This document shows, piece by piece, positions 52,171 to 61,611 of a stretch of 64,000 nucleotides of DNA. This stretch comes from VAZQ01 sp963753575. Lineage in GTDB: Bacteria > Pseudomonadota > Alphaproteobacteria > Rhizobiales > Xanthobacteraceae. The notes beneath the pieces were generated by a model that was not told the DNA's origin, ran no database searches, and saw only the letters and a program-made list of their open reading frames with translations. Position numbers and translations under genes: made by a program. Position 1 is the stretch's first letter; the number at the start of each line of letters is the position of its first letter. Location: positions 1,612,001 through 1,676,000 of the forward strand of contig CAVWCR010000003.1 of assembly GCA_963753575.1 (NCBI GenBank), given 5' to 3'.

Positions 52171-53703
52171 CTAGAACGTCAGCGCGTTGGTCAGATCGCC
52201 CAGGGGCGGATGGCCGTTGGCCCTGAGCGCCGCGTCGCGCGCGACAATCCCCGGAAGGACCGGAAGCTCGAAGCGCCGGGTGATGAAGCGCAAGATGGAA
52301 GTGGTGTCGTACAGCATTTGATCAACGTAGCCCTTCTTTGCAAACGGCGACGCGATCAGCGCCGGGATGCGCGAGCCGGGGCCCCAGCGGTCGGCCTTGG
52401 GCGGGGCGACGTGATCCCAGAAGCCGCCATTCTCGTCATAGGTAATTAGAACCAGCATGTGCGACCACTGCGGGCTCTTCTCCAGATGGGCGATGACGTC
52501 GGCGATGTGCTGATCGCCTGACAGCGCGTCGGTATAGCCGGGGTGTTCGTTGAGATTGCCCTGCGGCTTGTAGAACGTGACCTGCGGCAGCTGACCGGCG
52601 TCGACCGCCTTGATGAACGCAACGCCGTTCATGCCGCCGTCCTTGAGATGTTCGGCGCGCGCCGCCGTACCAGGCGCGAACTGGGCGAAGTAGTTGAACG
52701 GCTGGTGATGGAACTGGAAGTTCGGCACCGGCTTGCTGCGGTCGCCGTCGAGCGTGGCCTGCCAGGCGCCTGCGTACCAGGCCCAGGTCACGCCCTTGAG
52801 GCTCAAGAGGTCGCCAATGGTGACGTCATGCTGCGGCGGCAGGGTGTTCGGCTTGGTCGGATCGGCGTAGCGCGGATCGCCCTCCGGCGCCGGCTTGTTA
52901 CTGCTGGGCTGATAGGGCGGTTGCATCGTGTTGATCGCATAGAAGTCCGGCGTGATCTGACCATTGTTTACGAATTTTGAAATGCCCTCCATGGCCGACT
53001 TCGGCGAGTTGGGCGCGAGCGTCAACGACACGCCATCGGCCTCGACCGCCGCAATCAGCTTCTTGGCCGGGCCCTTGTCGGCATTGGGATAAACCGGCGT
53101 GCAGGCGCAGACCAGTTGGAAATGATTGAGGAACGAGCCGCCAAACGCACCCTGGAAGAAATTGTCGGCAAGCACGTATTTCTTGGCCACGTTCCATAGC
53201 GGCAGCTTGGAGCCGTCATAGTGGCCCATGACGAGGCCGCCGGCATCGGCATAGGCGACAAAGCGGTCGTTCCTGCCGCCGTTGATCTGCATCTGGTTCT
53301 GATAGAACAGATGCCAGAGGTCGTGGGTGACGACGCCCAGCGCCGTGTTGAAACCGCTGGGATCGTCGATCGCGAATGGCTTGTTCGGTAGGTGTTCGGT
53401 CTGCGCCTGAGTGACCGGCGGGGTGACGCCCTTGGCGGTCAGGCCGTTCCAGACCGGCGGTAATTCCTTGAGCACGGAGCCGTCGCGGTCGACTTGCCTG
53501 GAATTTTCGGCAGTCACGTTTTGCAGGCCGTCGACGCCGGGGAAGCCGCCATAGAGATTGTCGAAGCTTCGGTTTTCTGCAAAGATCACCACCACCGTCT
53601 CAATATTGTTGATGCCGGTTGGCATGCTCTGCGCGAAAGCCCGGTTCATCGTGGCAGCGGGGGCGGCCGCCAACAGTGCCAACAGCACGATCGATCGTTT
53701 CAT
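52171..53703 (-). CDS. Secreted phosphoesterase (phospholipase C / acid phosphatase AcpA type)
   Basis: 510 residues from ATG 53703 (AAGGAG upstream), signal peptide MKRSIVLLALLAAAPAATMN. The family signature is ETVVVIFAENRSFDNLYGGF (E-N-R-S-FD--G), with GGLVMGHYDGSKLPLWNVAK, DNFFQGAFGGSFLNHFQLVC and the metal-binding LVLITYDENGGFWDHVAPPK, then GPGSRIPALIASPFAKKGYV. It hydrolyses phosphoesters outside the cytoplasm; phospholipase or phosphatase specificity cannot be told from sequence. It is divergent from the dihaem peroxidase. Confidence 0.93.
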   Translation of the reverse strand: MKRSIVLLALLAAAPAATMNRAFAQSMPTGINNIETVVVIFAENRSFDNLYGGFPGVDGLQNVTAENSRQVDRDGSVLKELPPVWNGLTAKGVTPPVTQAQTEHLPNKPFAIDDPSGFNTALGVVTHDLWHLFYQNQMQINGGRNDRFVAYADAGGLVMGHYDGSKLPLWNVAKKYVLADNFFQGAFGGSFLNHFQLVCACTPVYPNADKGPAKKLIAAVEADGVSLTLAPNSPKSAMEGISKFVNNGQITPDFYAINTMQPPYQPSSNKPAPEGDPRYADPTKPNTLPPQHDVTIGDLLSLKGVTWAWYAGAWQATLDGDRSKPVPNFQFHHQPFNYFAQFAPGTAARAEHLKDGGMNGVAFIKAVDAGQLPQVTFYKPQGNLNEHPGYTDALSGDQHIADVIAHLEKSPQWSHMLVLITYDENGGFWDHVAPPKADRWGPGSRIPALIASPFAKKGYVDQMLYDTTSILRFITRRFELPVLPGIVARDAALRANGHPPLGDLTNALTF

Positions 53704-53924
53704 GACTGCTCCTTGTAGCCGGCTCGTCGAAAGGCGGCTTCCCCGAGCCGCGCCCAGTCGCTCAGGCATCGGCCGCCAGTTCCAATTGAAAGTAGTGTAA
53801 TCTTTGCCGCGCTTTCATGGCAGTTGCATGAACCCGGGATGGATTGTCAGAATCTTGTCATGTAGCGACCCCACTTTGTCTCCCCGGTCGGGCGCGTCGG
53901 CCGGGCCGGAATAGCAGGTCGGCC

Positions 53925-55166
53925 GTGTGTCCTTGGTCAAATCGGAGGACTGTCTCAATCCTTTCGCTGTGCGGGCTGCTCAGCCTCGGCTGCGCGCTGG
54001 CGAGCGCTCCCGCGTCCGGCATGTCGCGCGCGCAGGCCTATGCGCGAGCGGCGGCGCTGGAATCGCTCGGCCGCAAGCTGTTCGCTGATCCTTCCTTGTC
54101 CGCGTCCGGGCGCATGGCTTGCGCCACCTGCCACGATCCGCGTTATGCCTTTGGCCCGCCTAACGCACGGGATGTCCAATTGGGTGGCAAGACCCTGCGA
54201 CAGCCGGGGCTGCGCGCCGTACCGTCCCTGAGATATCTGCAGGTGGTGCCGCAATTCACCGAACACTACTACGAGTCCGACGATGAAGGAGACGCCAGCG
54301 TCGACAACGGTCCGACCGGCGGGCTGACCTGGGACGGCCGCGTGGACCACGGTCGCGATCAGGCGCGTCTGCCGCTACTCTCGCCGTTCGAAATGGCGAA
54401 CCGCGGTCCGGCCGACGTGGTCGCGAAGGTGCGCAAGGCCGGCTACGCCAACCCGCTGCGCAGCATTTTTGGCGACGCGATTTTCGATGATTTGGGCCGC
54501 TCATTCGCAGCCGTAACAGAGGCGCTCGAGGTCTATCAGCAGAATGTCCGGGAGTTCTATCCGTACAGCAGCCGCTACGACAACTATCTTGCCGGCCGCG
54601 CGCAACTCTCGCGGCAGGAAAAGCGCGGCCTCGCCGTATTCAACGATCCAGCCAAGGGCAATTGCGGGAATTGCCACCGCAGCGAGCCCGGCAAGGACGG
54701 CACGCCACCGCAATTCACCGACTATGGACTGATTGCTATTGGCATCCCACGCAACCGCGCCATCCCGGCCAATGCCGATCCGAATTTCTACGATCTCGGC
54801 GCCTGCGGGCCGCTGCGCTCCGATCTTGCCGGTCGCAGCGAGTACTGCGGCCTATTCCGCACGCCGTCGCTGCGCAACGTCGCGTTACGCAAGACCTTCT
54901 TCCACAACGGACTGGTGCACAGCCTGCGTGAGGCCGTCGCGTTCTACGTCGAGCGTGACACCGATCCGGACAAATGGTACCCGCGCGACGCCAGCGGGAA
55001 GGTGCGCAAATACGACGATTTGCCTGCGCAATACCACCACAACATCAACAAGGAGCCGCCCTTCAACGCCGCTCCTGGCAATCGGCCGGTTCTGTCGGCG
55101 GCCGAAATCGACGACATCGTTGCGTTTCTCAAGACCCTGACCGATGGAGACAGCCCCGGCCGCTGA
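53925..55166 (+). CDS. Dihaem cytochrome c peroxidase / MauG-family protein
   Basis: 413 residues from GTG 53925, chosen because it gives a compact signal peptide (SILSLCGLLSLGCALASAPA); the frame extends upstream without ATG. Two c-type haem sites: CATCH (66-70) and CGNCH (247-251). Between them SPFEMANRGPADVVAKVRKA and YPYSSRYDNYLAGRAQLSRQ are typical of the family, and LFRTPSLRNVALRKTFFHNG, then the end LSAAEIDDIVAFLKTL close the second domain. A periplasmic enzyme reducing peroxide or oxidising protein side chains. Confidence 0.92.
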   Translation: MCPWSNRRTVSILSLCGLLSLGCALASAPASGMSRAQAYARAAALESLGRKLFADPSLSASGRMACATCHDPRYAFGPPNARDVQLGGKTLRQPGLRAVPSLRYLQVVPQFTEHYYESDDEGDASVDNGPTGGLTWDGRVDHGRDQARLPLLSPFEMANRGPADVVAKVRKAGYANPLRSIFGDAIFDDLGRSFAAVTEALEVYQQNVREFYPYSSRYDNYLAGRAQLSRQEKRGLAVFNDPAKGNCGNCHRSEPGKDGTPPQFTDYGLIAIGIPRNRAIPANADPNFYDLGACGPLRSDLAGRSEYCGLFRTPSLRNVALRKTFFHNGLVHSLREAVAFYVERDTDPDKWYPRDASGKVRKYDDLPAQYHHNINKEPPFNAAPGNRPVLSAAEIDDIVAFLKTLTDGDSPGR

Positions 55167-55277
55167 GCTTTCGCCTGCTAAAGCACGATCCCGAAAAGTT
55201 GCCGACTTCTTCCGACAGGGTCATACGACCATTCCAGAGATCGCGATGGCCCTCGGTCTGCGTGACCCTATCCCGCG

Positions 55278-56021
55278 CTACCTGTCCTGCGCTGCCGATG
55301 CGGCGTAGACCACGTAACGGCTCCAGGGCCGCCACCAAGCACCGCCTTTTCCAACCCTCCGAAGGAAGCGGGCGCTCCGCAGCAACGCCTCAAATCGCGG
55401 GTTGATATAGACGACGAAAGCTTCGCGGGGCGTTGCACGCAGGGACGCTTCCAGATTGGCAAGTATGCTCCGAATGGTGTCTCTCCCAAAGGGATTGAAA
55501 AGGAACAGCACAAGCGGCTCTGGCCCAAAGCTGTATTCGACGGCATTCATGCAAGACAAAACGAACCCCGTGCACAGCTGCGATGCAGGTCGGTATCGCT
55601 TGATGTTTTCTTCCGCAATTTGGTGCAGCTCGCGCGAGAGTTCAACGCCCACAATCTTCAGAAACGGCAACTCCGACGCCACGAGCAACGCGCGCCCCTT
55701 GCCCGATCCCATATCGACGAACGCGAACGTATGCGGCTTGAGCGGAATAGACTTAAGGATCTGGCGGATGAGCCAAGCGGGCGTCGCCTCATAGGTGTGA
55801 ACCTGTGACGTATGTTCTGGTCCAATGCTCGGCTGGTTCCACGGATAGACCACCGATGCCGTATCCGTGCCAAAACGTGTATCGAAGCCTTCAGCCCGCT
55901 CCGCACGGCCAACCCTGACAAGATCGAACAGATAGGCGGCGACCCCAAGCAGTCCGTCGTGACGGGCGGATTCCACCCAGTCTCGGAACAGCCTGGTGAG
56001 CGGCCGGCGAAGAACGATCAC
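55278..56021 (-). CDS. Class I SAM-dependent methyltransferase
   Basis: 247 residues. SAM motif I is FAFVDMGSGKGRALLVASEL, the acidic end of strand 2 is VGVELSRELHQIAEENIKRY, and motif IV is LVLFLFNPFGRDTIRSILAN, where NPFG replaces the amino-MTase NPPY. The N-terminal 90 residues (FDTRFGTDTASVVYPWNQPS) are a family-specific cap. Target unknown; this small group of bacterial methyltransferases is often annotated as hypothetical. Confidence 0.85.
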   Translation of the reverse strand: MIVLRRPLTRLFRDWVESARHDGLLGVAAYLFDLVRVGRAERAEGFDTRFGTDTASVVYPWNQPSIGPEHTSQVHTYEATPAWLIRQILKSIPLKPHTFAFVDMGSGKGRALLVASELPFLKIVGVELSRELHQIAEENIKRYRPASQLCTGFVLSCMNAVEYSFGPEPLVLFLFNPFGRDTIRSILANLEASLRATPREAFVVYINPRFEALLRSARFLRRVGKGGAWWRPWSRYVVYAASAAQDR

Positions 56022-56278
56022 GCCCTCTCCTTTGGGATGACATTGGGCAATTGCGAAATTACGTGAAAATTACGCGAGACAATAGTGAAAGTACACTTGA
56101 CCAGCATTCTCCGCAGCACCGGTTGCTCCTCGTTTCGATGAAGGGATCGAACAGACGCAGTCCGGCACATATGGGGCGTGGAAACGATTAGGTCCCCGCG
56201 CTCTATTCCGAACCGAACCGAGAACTGATATGGCTTGACCAAGCGCGGGGGCGATTGAAGTCAGCAAGGGGGGCATGA

Positions 56279-57457
56279 TTGGCGCCGTTTCCATCGTGGA
56301 GCCAGCGTTCACACGAGCGCGGCAGCGTTGTGATCTCGTCGCTGGCCGAGGTGGCCCACCTTCCCCATTGGCAATTGGCGTTCGCCGGCGAACGCAAGGA
56401 TCATCGCTTTTACGAACTGATCGAGGACACGATCCACCAGGGCTTCGACTACCGCTATTTCGTCATCAGGGACGAGCGCGGCGAGGTTCGCGCGATCCAG
56501 CCGTTCTTCATCCTCGACCAGGACCTGTGCGCGGGTACCGGGCGGCACGTGAGGCGCCTTGTAGGCTCGGTGCGCCGCCTGTGGCCGCGCTTCCTGCGGC
56601 CGCGCACGTTGATGGTGGGGTGTGCGGTCGGCGAGGCGCACCTCGATGGAGACCGGCAATCGCACCACGCGACTGCCGAACTCCTGGCGCAATCGATCAC
56701 GCGCCTCGCGCGGGATCTGAAAGCATCTTTGATCGTACTGAAAGAATTTCCGGCGCAATACCGGGATTCATTGCAATGCTTCATGCGTCACGGCTTTGCC
56801 CGCGTGCCCAGCATGCCGAACACGCGGCTCAACATCGCATACGATAGCTTCGACGATTATATGAAGAAGGCGCTCGGCGGGGAGATGCGCCGGAATCTGC
56901 GTCGCAAATTCAAGGCGACCAAAGAGGCACCCTCCATTGAGATGACTGTGAGCGACGATATCACGCCAGACATCAAGGAGGTCTATCCCCTTTACTTGCA
57001 AGTCTACGAGCGCTCGAAACTTCATTTCGAGAAGCTGACGGAGGCCTATTTCTGCGACCTGGGGCGGCTCATGCCCGAGAAGGCCCGGTTCTTCGTCTGG
57101 AGGCAGGGGGGAAAGATCATTGCCTTCATGCTGTGCCTGCTCCACGGCGATTCCGTCTATGCCGAATACATCGGTCTGGAGTATCCGGCCGCGCTGGACC
57201 TGCACCTCTATTTCTATTCGTTCCGTGACGTGGTTTCCTGGGCGATCGCGAACGGTCTCAAGTGGTACTGCAGCAGTGCCCTCAACTACCATCCGAAGCT
57301 GCACCTGAAGCATTCGCTCGATCCGCTCGACCTCTATGTCAGGCACACCTCGAAGATCATCAATGCGATCTTGCGACGCGTACTCCCCTGGCTCGAGCCG
57401 ACGCGTTACGACAAGACGCTGCGGCAGTTTCCCAACTACAAGGACCTTTGGGCGTGA
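56279..57457 (+). CDS. GNAT (FemAB/CelD-like, BioF2 domain) acyltransferase
   Basis: 392 residues. The TTG at 56279 follows a strong AGGGGGG; GTG 56330 is the alternative. An N-terminal GNAT-like half (FYELIEDTIHQGFDYRYFVI) is followed by the second domain with KKALGGEMRRNLRRKFKATK, LYLQVYERSKLHFEKLTEAY and FFVWRQGGKIIAFMLCLLHG, typical of peptidoglycan- or exopolysaccharide-linked acyltransferases. A divergent neighbour of the methyltransferase at 55278. Confidence 0.85.
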   Translation: MAPFPSWSQRSHERGSVVISSLAEVAHLPHWQLAFAGERKDHRFYELIEDTIHQGFDYRYFVIRDERGEVRAIQPFFILDQDLCAGTGRHVRRLVGSVRRLWPRFLRPRTLMVGCAVGEAHLDGDRQSHHATAELLAQSITRLARDLKASLIVLKEFPAQYRDSLQCFMRHGFARVPSMPNTRLNIAYDSFDDYMKKALGGEMRRNLRRKFKATKEAPSIEMTVSDDITPDIKEVYPLYLQVYERSKLHFEKLTEAYFCDLGRLMPEKARFFVWRQGGKIIAFMLCLLHGDSVYAEYIGLEYPAALDLHLYFYSFRDVVSWAIANGLKWYCSSALNYHPKLHLKHSLDPLDLYVRHTSKIINAILRRVLPWLEPTRYDKTLRQFPNYKDLWA

Positions 57458-57552
57458 GATCCGAAACGGCGCTTCGGCCTCGGCTGAGGCCGGCAGCTGG
57501 CGGCAGTATCTTGCCAACTCCTGCCGTAGCCTGATGTTTCCTGTCTCCGCCG

Positions 57553-57966
57553 TCAGTGATTCTTGTGTTTGCCGGTCGCTACGCGCAGCGACGTCTTCAA
57601 TGGCCGTTGCGCTTTGCGCGGGCGCGCGCGCAAAGCGTGCTTGAGCTCGCGCAGCTGCGGCCGCGTTGCCGCGATCGCCTGCGTCTCGATCAAGCGATAC
57701 TGCTCGATCAATTGTTGCCCGAACGGCGTGAGCGCGGCGCCGCCACCCTGTGCGCCGCCCGACTGCGTGCTCACGACCGGCTCGCGGAAGCACTGGTTCA
57801 TGTCATCGATCAGCAGCCAGGCGCGCCGATAGGACATGTCGAGCGAGCGGCCCGCCTGCGAGATCGAGCCGGTCTTGCCGACCGCCTCCAGGAGCCGGAT
57901 CTTGCCCGGCCCCAAGGCTCGCTCGGCGCCGAAATCGACCCGCACCGTCAGCCGAACGTCGCTCAT
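57553..57966 (-). CDS. ModE-like winged-HTH regulator lacking the molybdate-binding domain
   Basis: 137 residues. GPGKIRLLEAVGKTGSISQA, GRSLDMSYRRAWLLIDDMNQ and PVVSTQSGGAQGGGAALTPF make up the ModE N-terminal DNA-binding domain, which is LysR-like. Full ModE (about 260 residues) also has tandem TOBE domains; here a basic Lys/Arg tail ends the protein. Short ModE forms occur in alphaproteobacteria and may sense no metal. modA lies 25 kb away. Confidence 0.88.
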   Translation of the reverse strand: MSDVRLTVRVDFGAERALGPGKIRLLEAVGKTGSISQAGRSLDMSYRRAWLLIDDMNQCFREPVVSTQSGGAQGGGAALTPFGQQLIEQYRLIETQAIAATRPQLRELKHALRARPRKAQRPLKTSLRVATGKHKNH

Positions 57967-58033
57967 GGGCCACCCCGCCTCGACACATTGGCTGTGACGG
58001 TATCATGAACACCTGGGTGGATGACCAGCCGAC

Positions 58034-59608
58034 CTAATCCAATCCGGCGCGGCGGAACGCTTCCAGACTGTGTTCACGCTCGGCCTCGCTGAGCGGTAAG
58101 TGGCTGGCAATCCAGGCGAGCGAGATGTTGGGCTGCGTGCGGCGCAGCTCCTGCAAGGCGGCGTTGGCGACATCGATCTCGCCCGCCATGGCGGCAGCGG
58201 CCGCGAGCGTGCGGTAGCCGCTCACAAAGTCGATCCGTTGGCGGACTCCGTCACGCGCGAGCCGCACCGCCTCCTCATAGTTGTGGCCGACGAACTCGGC
58301 ATACGCGGCAATGACGCTGTAGATCGCGGAGAACGGATCGCGCGGACTGAGCCGCAGCGCGCGGCGCGCGGCGGCGGCGCCCTCCTGCCAGCGCCCGACA
58401 TAGGAGAGCACAAGGCCATAGTAGCCGAGAGCCAGCAGCAAACTCGGATTGAGCCGCAACGTCGTCTCGAGCTCCGCAAGCGCGTCCTCGTGACGCCCCT
58501 TGTACACATGGACCGTCGCCAGCGCGAGATGCGACCACGGATCGTCACTGTCGGCGCGCATTGCCGCCAGCGCCACCCGTTCAGCGATCGGGACCGCGGT
58601 GGCCCTGTCCTCCCAGCCCATATGGGTGCCGAAGGTGTGGCTGACCGCCAGGACGGCGAGCGCCTGCGCGTAGCTCGGGTCGATGGCGATCGCCTGCTCG
58701 AGCAGCGCCTGCGCCGCGATATTGTCCTCGTGCGTCACCCGCCAGTAGTGCGATAGCGCCCGCATCAACAGCTCCCAGGCGTCCAGGCTCTCCGGCGGCT
58801 TGCGGCGGGCGCGAAAGTTCTCGGCGGCATAGACCTGCGGCTCGATCGCGGCGACGATGGCCTCGGTGATCTCGTCCTGCACCTTGAATACGTCTGCGAG
58901 CGCGCGGTCGTAGCGTTCCGCCCACAGCTGACTGCCGGTCGCGGCGTCGTTGAGCTGCGCGGTGATGCGCACGCGGTCGCCGCTCTTGCGCACGCTGCCC
59001 TCGACCAGATAGCCGATCCCGAGCTCCTCGGCGATCTGCCGCATGGGCAGTGATCTGCCCTTGTAGGCGAAGGAGGAATTGCGCGCGATCACAAAGAACC
59101 AGCGCACCTTGGAGAGCGCGGTGACAATATCCTCGCTGATGCCGTCGGAAAAATACTCCTGCTCGGCCTCGCCGCTCATGTTGAGGAAAGGCAGCACCGC
59201 GATCGCGGGCCGCTCGGAGCGCGGTAAGGCGGGCCGCGAGCGCCCCTTGAACTCATCGGTCGATGGACCGGCCACCGGCGCCGTCATGTCGGCCCCGGCA
59301 CGCGTACGCACGTCGGCGACGAAGCGGAGGCCCCGGCGCGCGATGGTACGGATCAGCCGCTGCGCCTCGCCGCTATCACCGATCGCCTTGCGCGCCGCGT
59401 TGATGCGGCTCGCCAGCGTCGAATCCGACACGATCCGGCCGCCCCAGACCGACGCGATCAGATCGTCCTTGCTGACGACCCGGTCCCGGTTCTGCACCAG
59501 GTAGGTCAGAAGATCGAAGACCTGCGGCTCGACCGCAATCGGCGTGGCGCCGCGATGCAGCTCTCGCCGGCTGATATCAAGCGTATGATCGGAAAAGAGA
59601 AATTGCAC
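58034..59608 (-). CDS. CadC-like transcription factor with TPR domain
   Basis: 524 residues. The OmpR/CadC winged helix (1-95) has VEPQVFDLLTYLVQNRDRVV and LASRINAARKAIGDSGEAQR, LIRTIARRGLRFVAD. The middle (about 135-250) is the domain seen in adenylate-cyclase-like and TolB-like proteins: RPAIAVLPFLNMSGEAEQEY, FSDGISEDIVTALSKVRWFF, GYLVEGSVRKSGDRVRITAQ. The rest is TPR (PSYAQALAVLAVSHTF, DALAELETTLRLNPSLLLAL). No membrane span. Common in Bradyrhizobium-type genomes; the signal is unknown. Confidence 0.9.
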   Translation of the reverse strand: MQFLFSDHTLDISRRELHRGATPIAVEPQVFDLLTYLVQNRDRVVSKDDLIASVWGGRIVSDSTLASRINAARKAIGDSGEAQRLIRTIARRGLRFVADVRTRAGADMTAPVAGPSTDEFKGRSRPALPRSERPAIAVLPFLNMSGEAEQEYFSDGISEDIVTALSKVRWFFVIARNSSFAYKGRSLPMRQIAEELGIGYLVEGSVRKSGDRVRITAQLNDAATGSQLWAERYDRALADVFKVQDEITEAIVAAIEPQVYAAENFRARRKPPESLDAWELLMRALSHYWRVTHEDNIAAQALLEQAIAIDPSYAQALAVLAVSHTFGTHMGWEDRATAVPIAERVALAAMRADSDDPWSHLALATVHVYKGRHEDALAELETTLRLNPSLLLALGYYGLVLSYVGRWQEGAAAARRALRLSPRDPFSAIYSVIAAYAEFVGHNYEEAVRLARDGVRQRIDFVSGYRTLAAAAAMAGEIDVANAALQELRRTQPNISLAWIASHLPLSEAEREHSLEAFRRAGLD

Positions 59609-60104
59609 TTTGGTGTCTCGGCCGGCGACGCCGCCGCCTCAAGCAAAAATCAAGCGCATCTCAAGCACAAATCAAGCGCCGGGCAAAGCCTTGCGCCGGC
59701 GCCCAAGGCATTCTCGGCCGGGACAGAGGAGAACTTGTGGCTGGTTTCATTACACCGCAGCGGCGATCCGCATCATCCATTCGGATGAAACGCGCGGCCT
59801 GCCGCGACATTTCAAAGAGCTCACAGCCTCGCCATTGCGAGACGAGTGGCAGACCGAGCACGACTTGTCATTCGCCTTTCAGTTTCGTCGATTCGATTGC
59901 GCTCAGGTGCTCCCGGCCACCGCGCTGGCCGCGCACGCATGGATGAATGGTCACCTACGCGCAGGTCCTGGCTCCGCTGATTGCGCGCCTTCGGTCCGTT
60001 TGGGCAATCAACCACATCCACGACGGGCGTCATTCAACAACGCCGAACGCGCTCAGCAGCCGGGCCATCGGCCACCGCTGAGAGGCCACGGACAAGCATG
60101 CGAG
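59609..60104. other. Gene-free region between the CadC-like and TSUP genes
   Basis: 496 bases, divergent promoters expected. A short direct repeat, atcaagcgcatctcaagcac then atcaagcgc, lies at 59649-59681. No supported gene; the frame open across it on the plus strand lacks family similarity. Confidence 0.45.
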
Positions 60105-60971
60105 ATGCAGAAACAATTCGCTCAAAGTGGCAAATCCGGCCACGGCCAACCGGGCGACGCGGACCTTTCGGGCAGCGTCATGGTCGGGGTCCTTGGCCTC
60201 GCCTTCCTGGTCGTGGAAGGCGCAGTTTTGTCGCAGCAGGGAATGGACGGTGCGACGCTTCCCTTGATCGCCATTCTCTTCGCCTCCACCGCCTCCAGCA
60301 TCGCAGGCTTTGCCTTCTCGGCGCTCTGCGGCGGCATGCTTTTTCATCTTATCGACGAACCGGTCTACATCGTCCAGGTGATGATCGTCTGCAGCATCGC
60401 GATCCAGATGTTCAGCGTCGCCGCCCTCTGGCGTTGCATCGATTGGCGCAGCCTGCCGGCTTTCTTCATTGGCGGCATTCTCGGCGTGCCCGTCGGCGTC
60501 TATCTCCTTTTGCATCTTCCGAGCGGCTTTTATCGGCATGTCATCGGCGGCCTGCTCATGGCCTATGGCGGCTATCTGCTGCTGCGCCGGCCGACCCGAA
60601 CGCTGCGGACAGGACCGCTGTCCGACGCCTGCGCCGGCTTCCTGGGCGGGCTCACCGGTGGGCTCGCCGGCTTTCCCGGCGCCTCCGTCACCATCTGGTG
60701 CGGCCTGAAGGGCTGGGACAAGGCGCGCCAGCGCGGCGTGTATCAGCCGTTCATCCTCGGCATGCAGCCGATCACGCTGCTGGTGATTGAGCTGATGCGG
60801 CCGTCGTCCTCGACCGCGACGCAGCTCGACTGGGAGACACTGATCTTCGTTCCGGCTGCGCTGCTCGGCGCGTGGTTCGGACTACGCATCTTCAAGCGCC
60901 TCTCGGACCGGCAATTCGCCCTCGCCGTCAATGTGCTGCTGATCGTGTCAGGCATCGGTCTCATTGTTTGA
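60105..60971 (+). CDS. TSUP family (TauE/SafE) sulfite/organosulfonate exporter-like permease
   Basis: 288 residues from ATG 60105 (ATG 60180 also possible). About eight helices with the TSUP pattern: LPLIAILFASTASSIAGFAF, SALCGGMLF, VQVMIVCSIAIQMFSVAALW, then AGFLGGLTGGLAGFPGASVT with the G-x-GGLTG-L--FPG motif that marks the internal repeat, and AALLGAWFGLRIFKRLSDRQ. Substrate unknown. The orphan DctQ follows after 22 bases. Confidence 0.88.
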   Translation: MQKQFAQSGKSGHGQPGDADLSGSVMVGVLGLAFLVVEGAVLSQQGMDGATLPLIAILFASTASSIAGFAFSALCGGMLFHLIDEPVYIVQVMIVCSIAIQMFSVAALWRCIDWRSLPAFFIGGILGVPVGVYLLLHLPSGFYRHVIGGLLMAYGGYLLLRRPTRTLRTGPLSDACAGFLGGLTGGLAGFPGASVTIWCGLKGWDKARQRGVYQPFILGMQPITLLVIELMRPSSSTATQLDWETLIFVPAALLGAWFGLRIFKRLSDRQFALAVNVLLIVSGIGLIV

Positions 60972-60993
60972 AGGACCGCGGAGGGCCGCCGAG

Positions 60994-61479
60994 ATGAGGA
61001 AGCTATGGGATCGCGCCGAGCAGGCGATCGTCGGCGTGCTCGGCTTGCAGGCGATCGCTCTCGCTCTTTGGCAGGTACTGTCGCGCTGCTGCTTTGCGCA
61101 AAGGTCGATCGGCCATACCGAAGAAGTCATGATCTACCTCCTGATCTGGGCGATCATGATCATGTCCAATCAGCTCGTGCGCACCGATGTCCGGCCCGAT
61201 ATTGTGCGCAGCGTCGTCCCTGCCGGCGCGGCACGATGGCTGGAAATGGTGAATTGCGCTGCGGCTATCCTGTTCTGTAGTGCATTGATCCTCTTCGGCT
61301 GGCAGATCGTCGAAACCGCGGGGGTGATCGACGAGCATGGCTTCTCGGACTTTACGATCCCGATGTGGGCCTACTATCTGGCACTGCCGATCGGCGGCGC
61401 GCTGATGTTGATCCGCTATGTCATCAGGCTGATCGCCGTCGCTGGTTCCTCGGGCCGCAATCCGATGCCGCCGCGGTAG
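60994..61479 (+). CDS. Orphan TRAP-type small permease (DctQ-like)
   Basis: 161 residues from ATG 60994 (GGAGGG upstream). Four helices: AIVGVLGLQAIALALWQVLS, EEVMIYLLIWAIMIMSNQLV, CAAAILFCSALILFGWQIVE and WAYYLALPIGGALMLIRYVI. The loop VRTDVRPDIV stands where GxHVxVD is normal in DctQ. No DctM or DctP gene lies within reach; instead it follows the TSUP permease, so it may serve as an accessory subunit of another transporter. Confidence 0.82.
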   Translation: MRKLWDRAEQAIVGVLGLQAIALALWQVLSRCCFAQRSIGHTEEVMIYLLIWAIMIMSNQLVRTDVRPDIVRSVVPAGAARWLEMVNCAAAILFCSALILFGWQIVETAGVIDEHGFSDFTIPMWAYYLALPIGGALMLIRYVIRLIAVAGSSGRNPMPPR

Positions 61480-61611
61480 CTCGGCGGTCATGAGCTCCCG
61501 GGGTCGATTGAGCGGGCGCGATGGCGGGCCCGCGACATGCCCGCGTCTCACATTGACAAGCCAAGGCGCCGCTGATGTGGTGAGCTGCAAATAGTCAATG
61601 TGGAGGACGCG

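Noticed and set aside
55180..55260. 'aaagcacgatcccgaaaagttgcc' as a copy of the common rhizobial 'catgatccggaaaagtg' element
   Set aside because: Only one arm is recognisable and the mirrored half is absent, so evidence is too weak for a repeat call.
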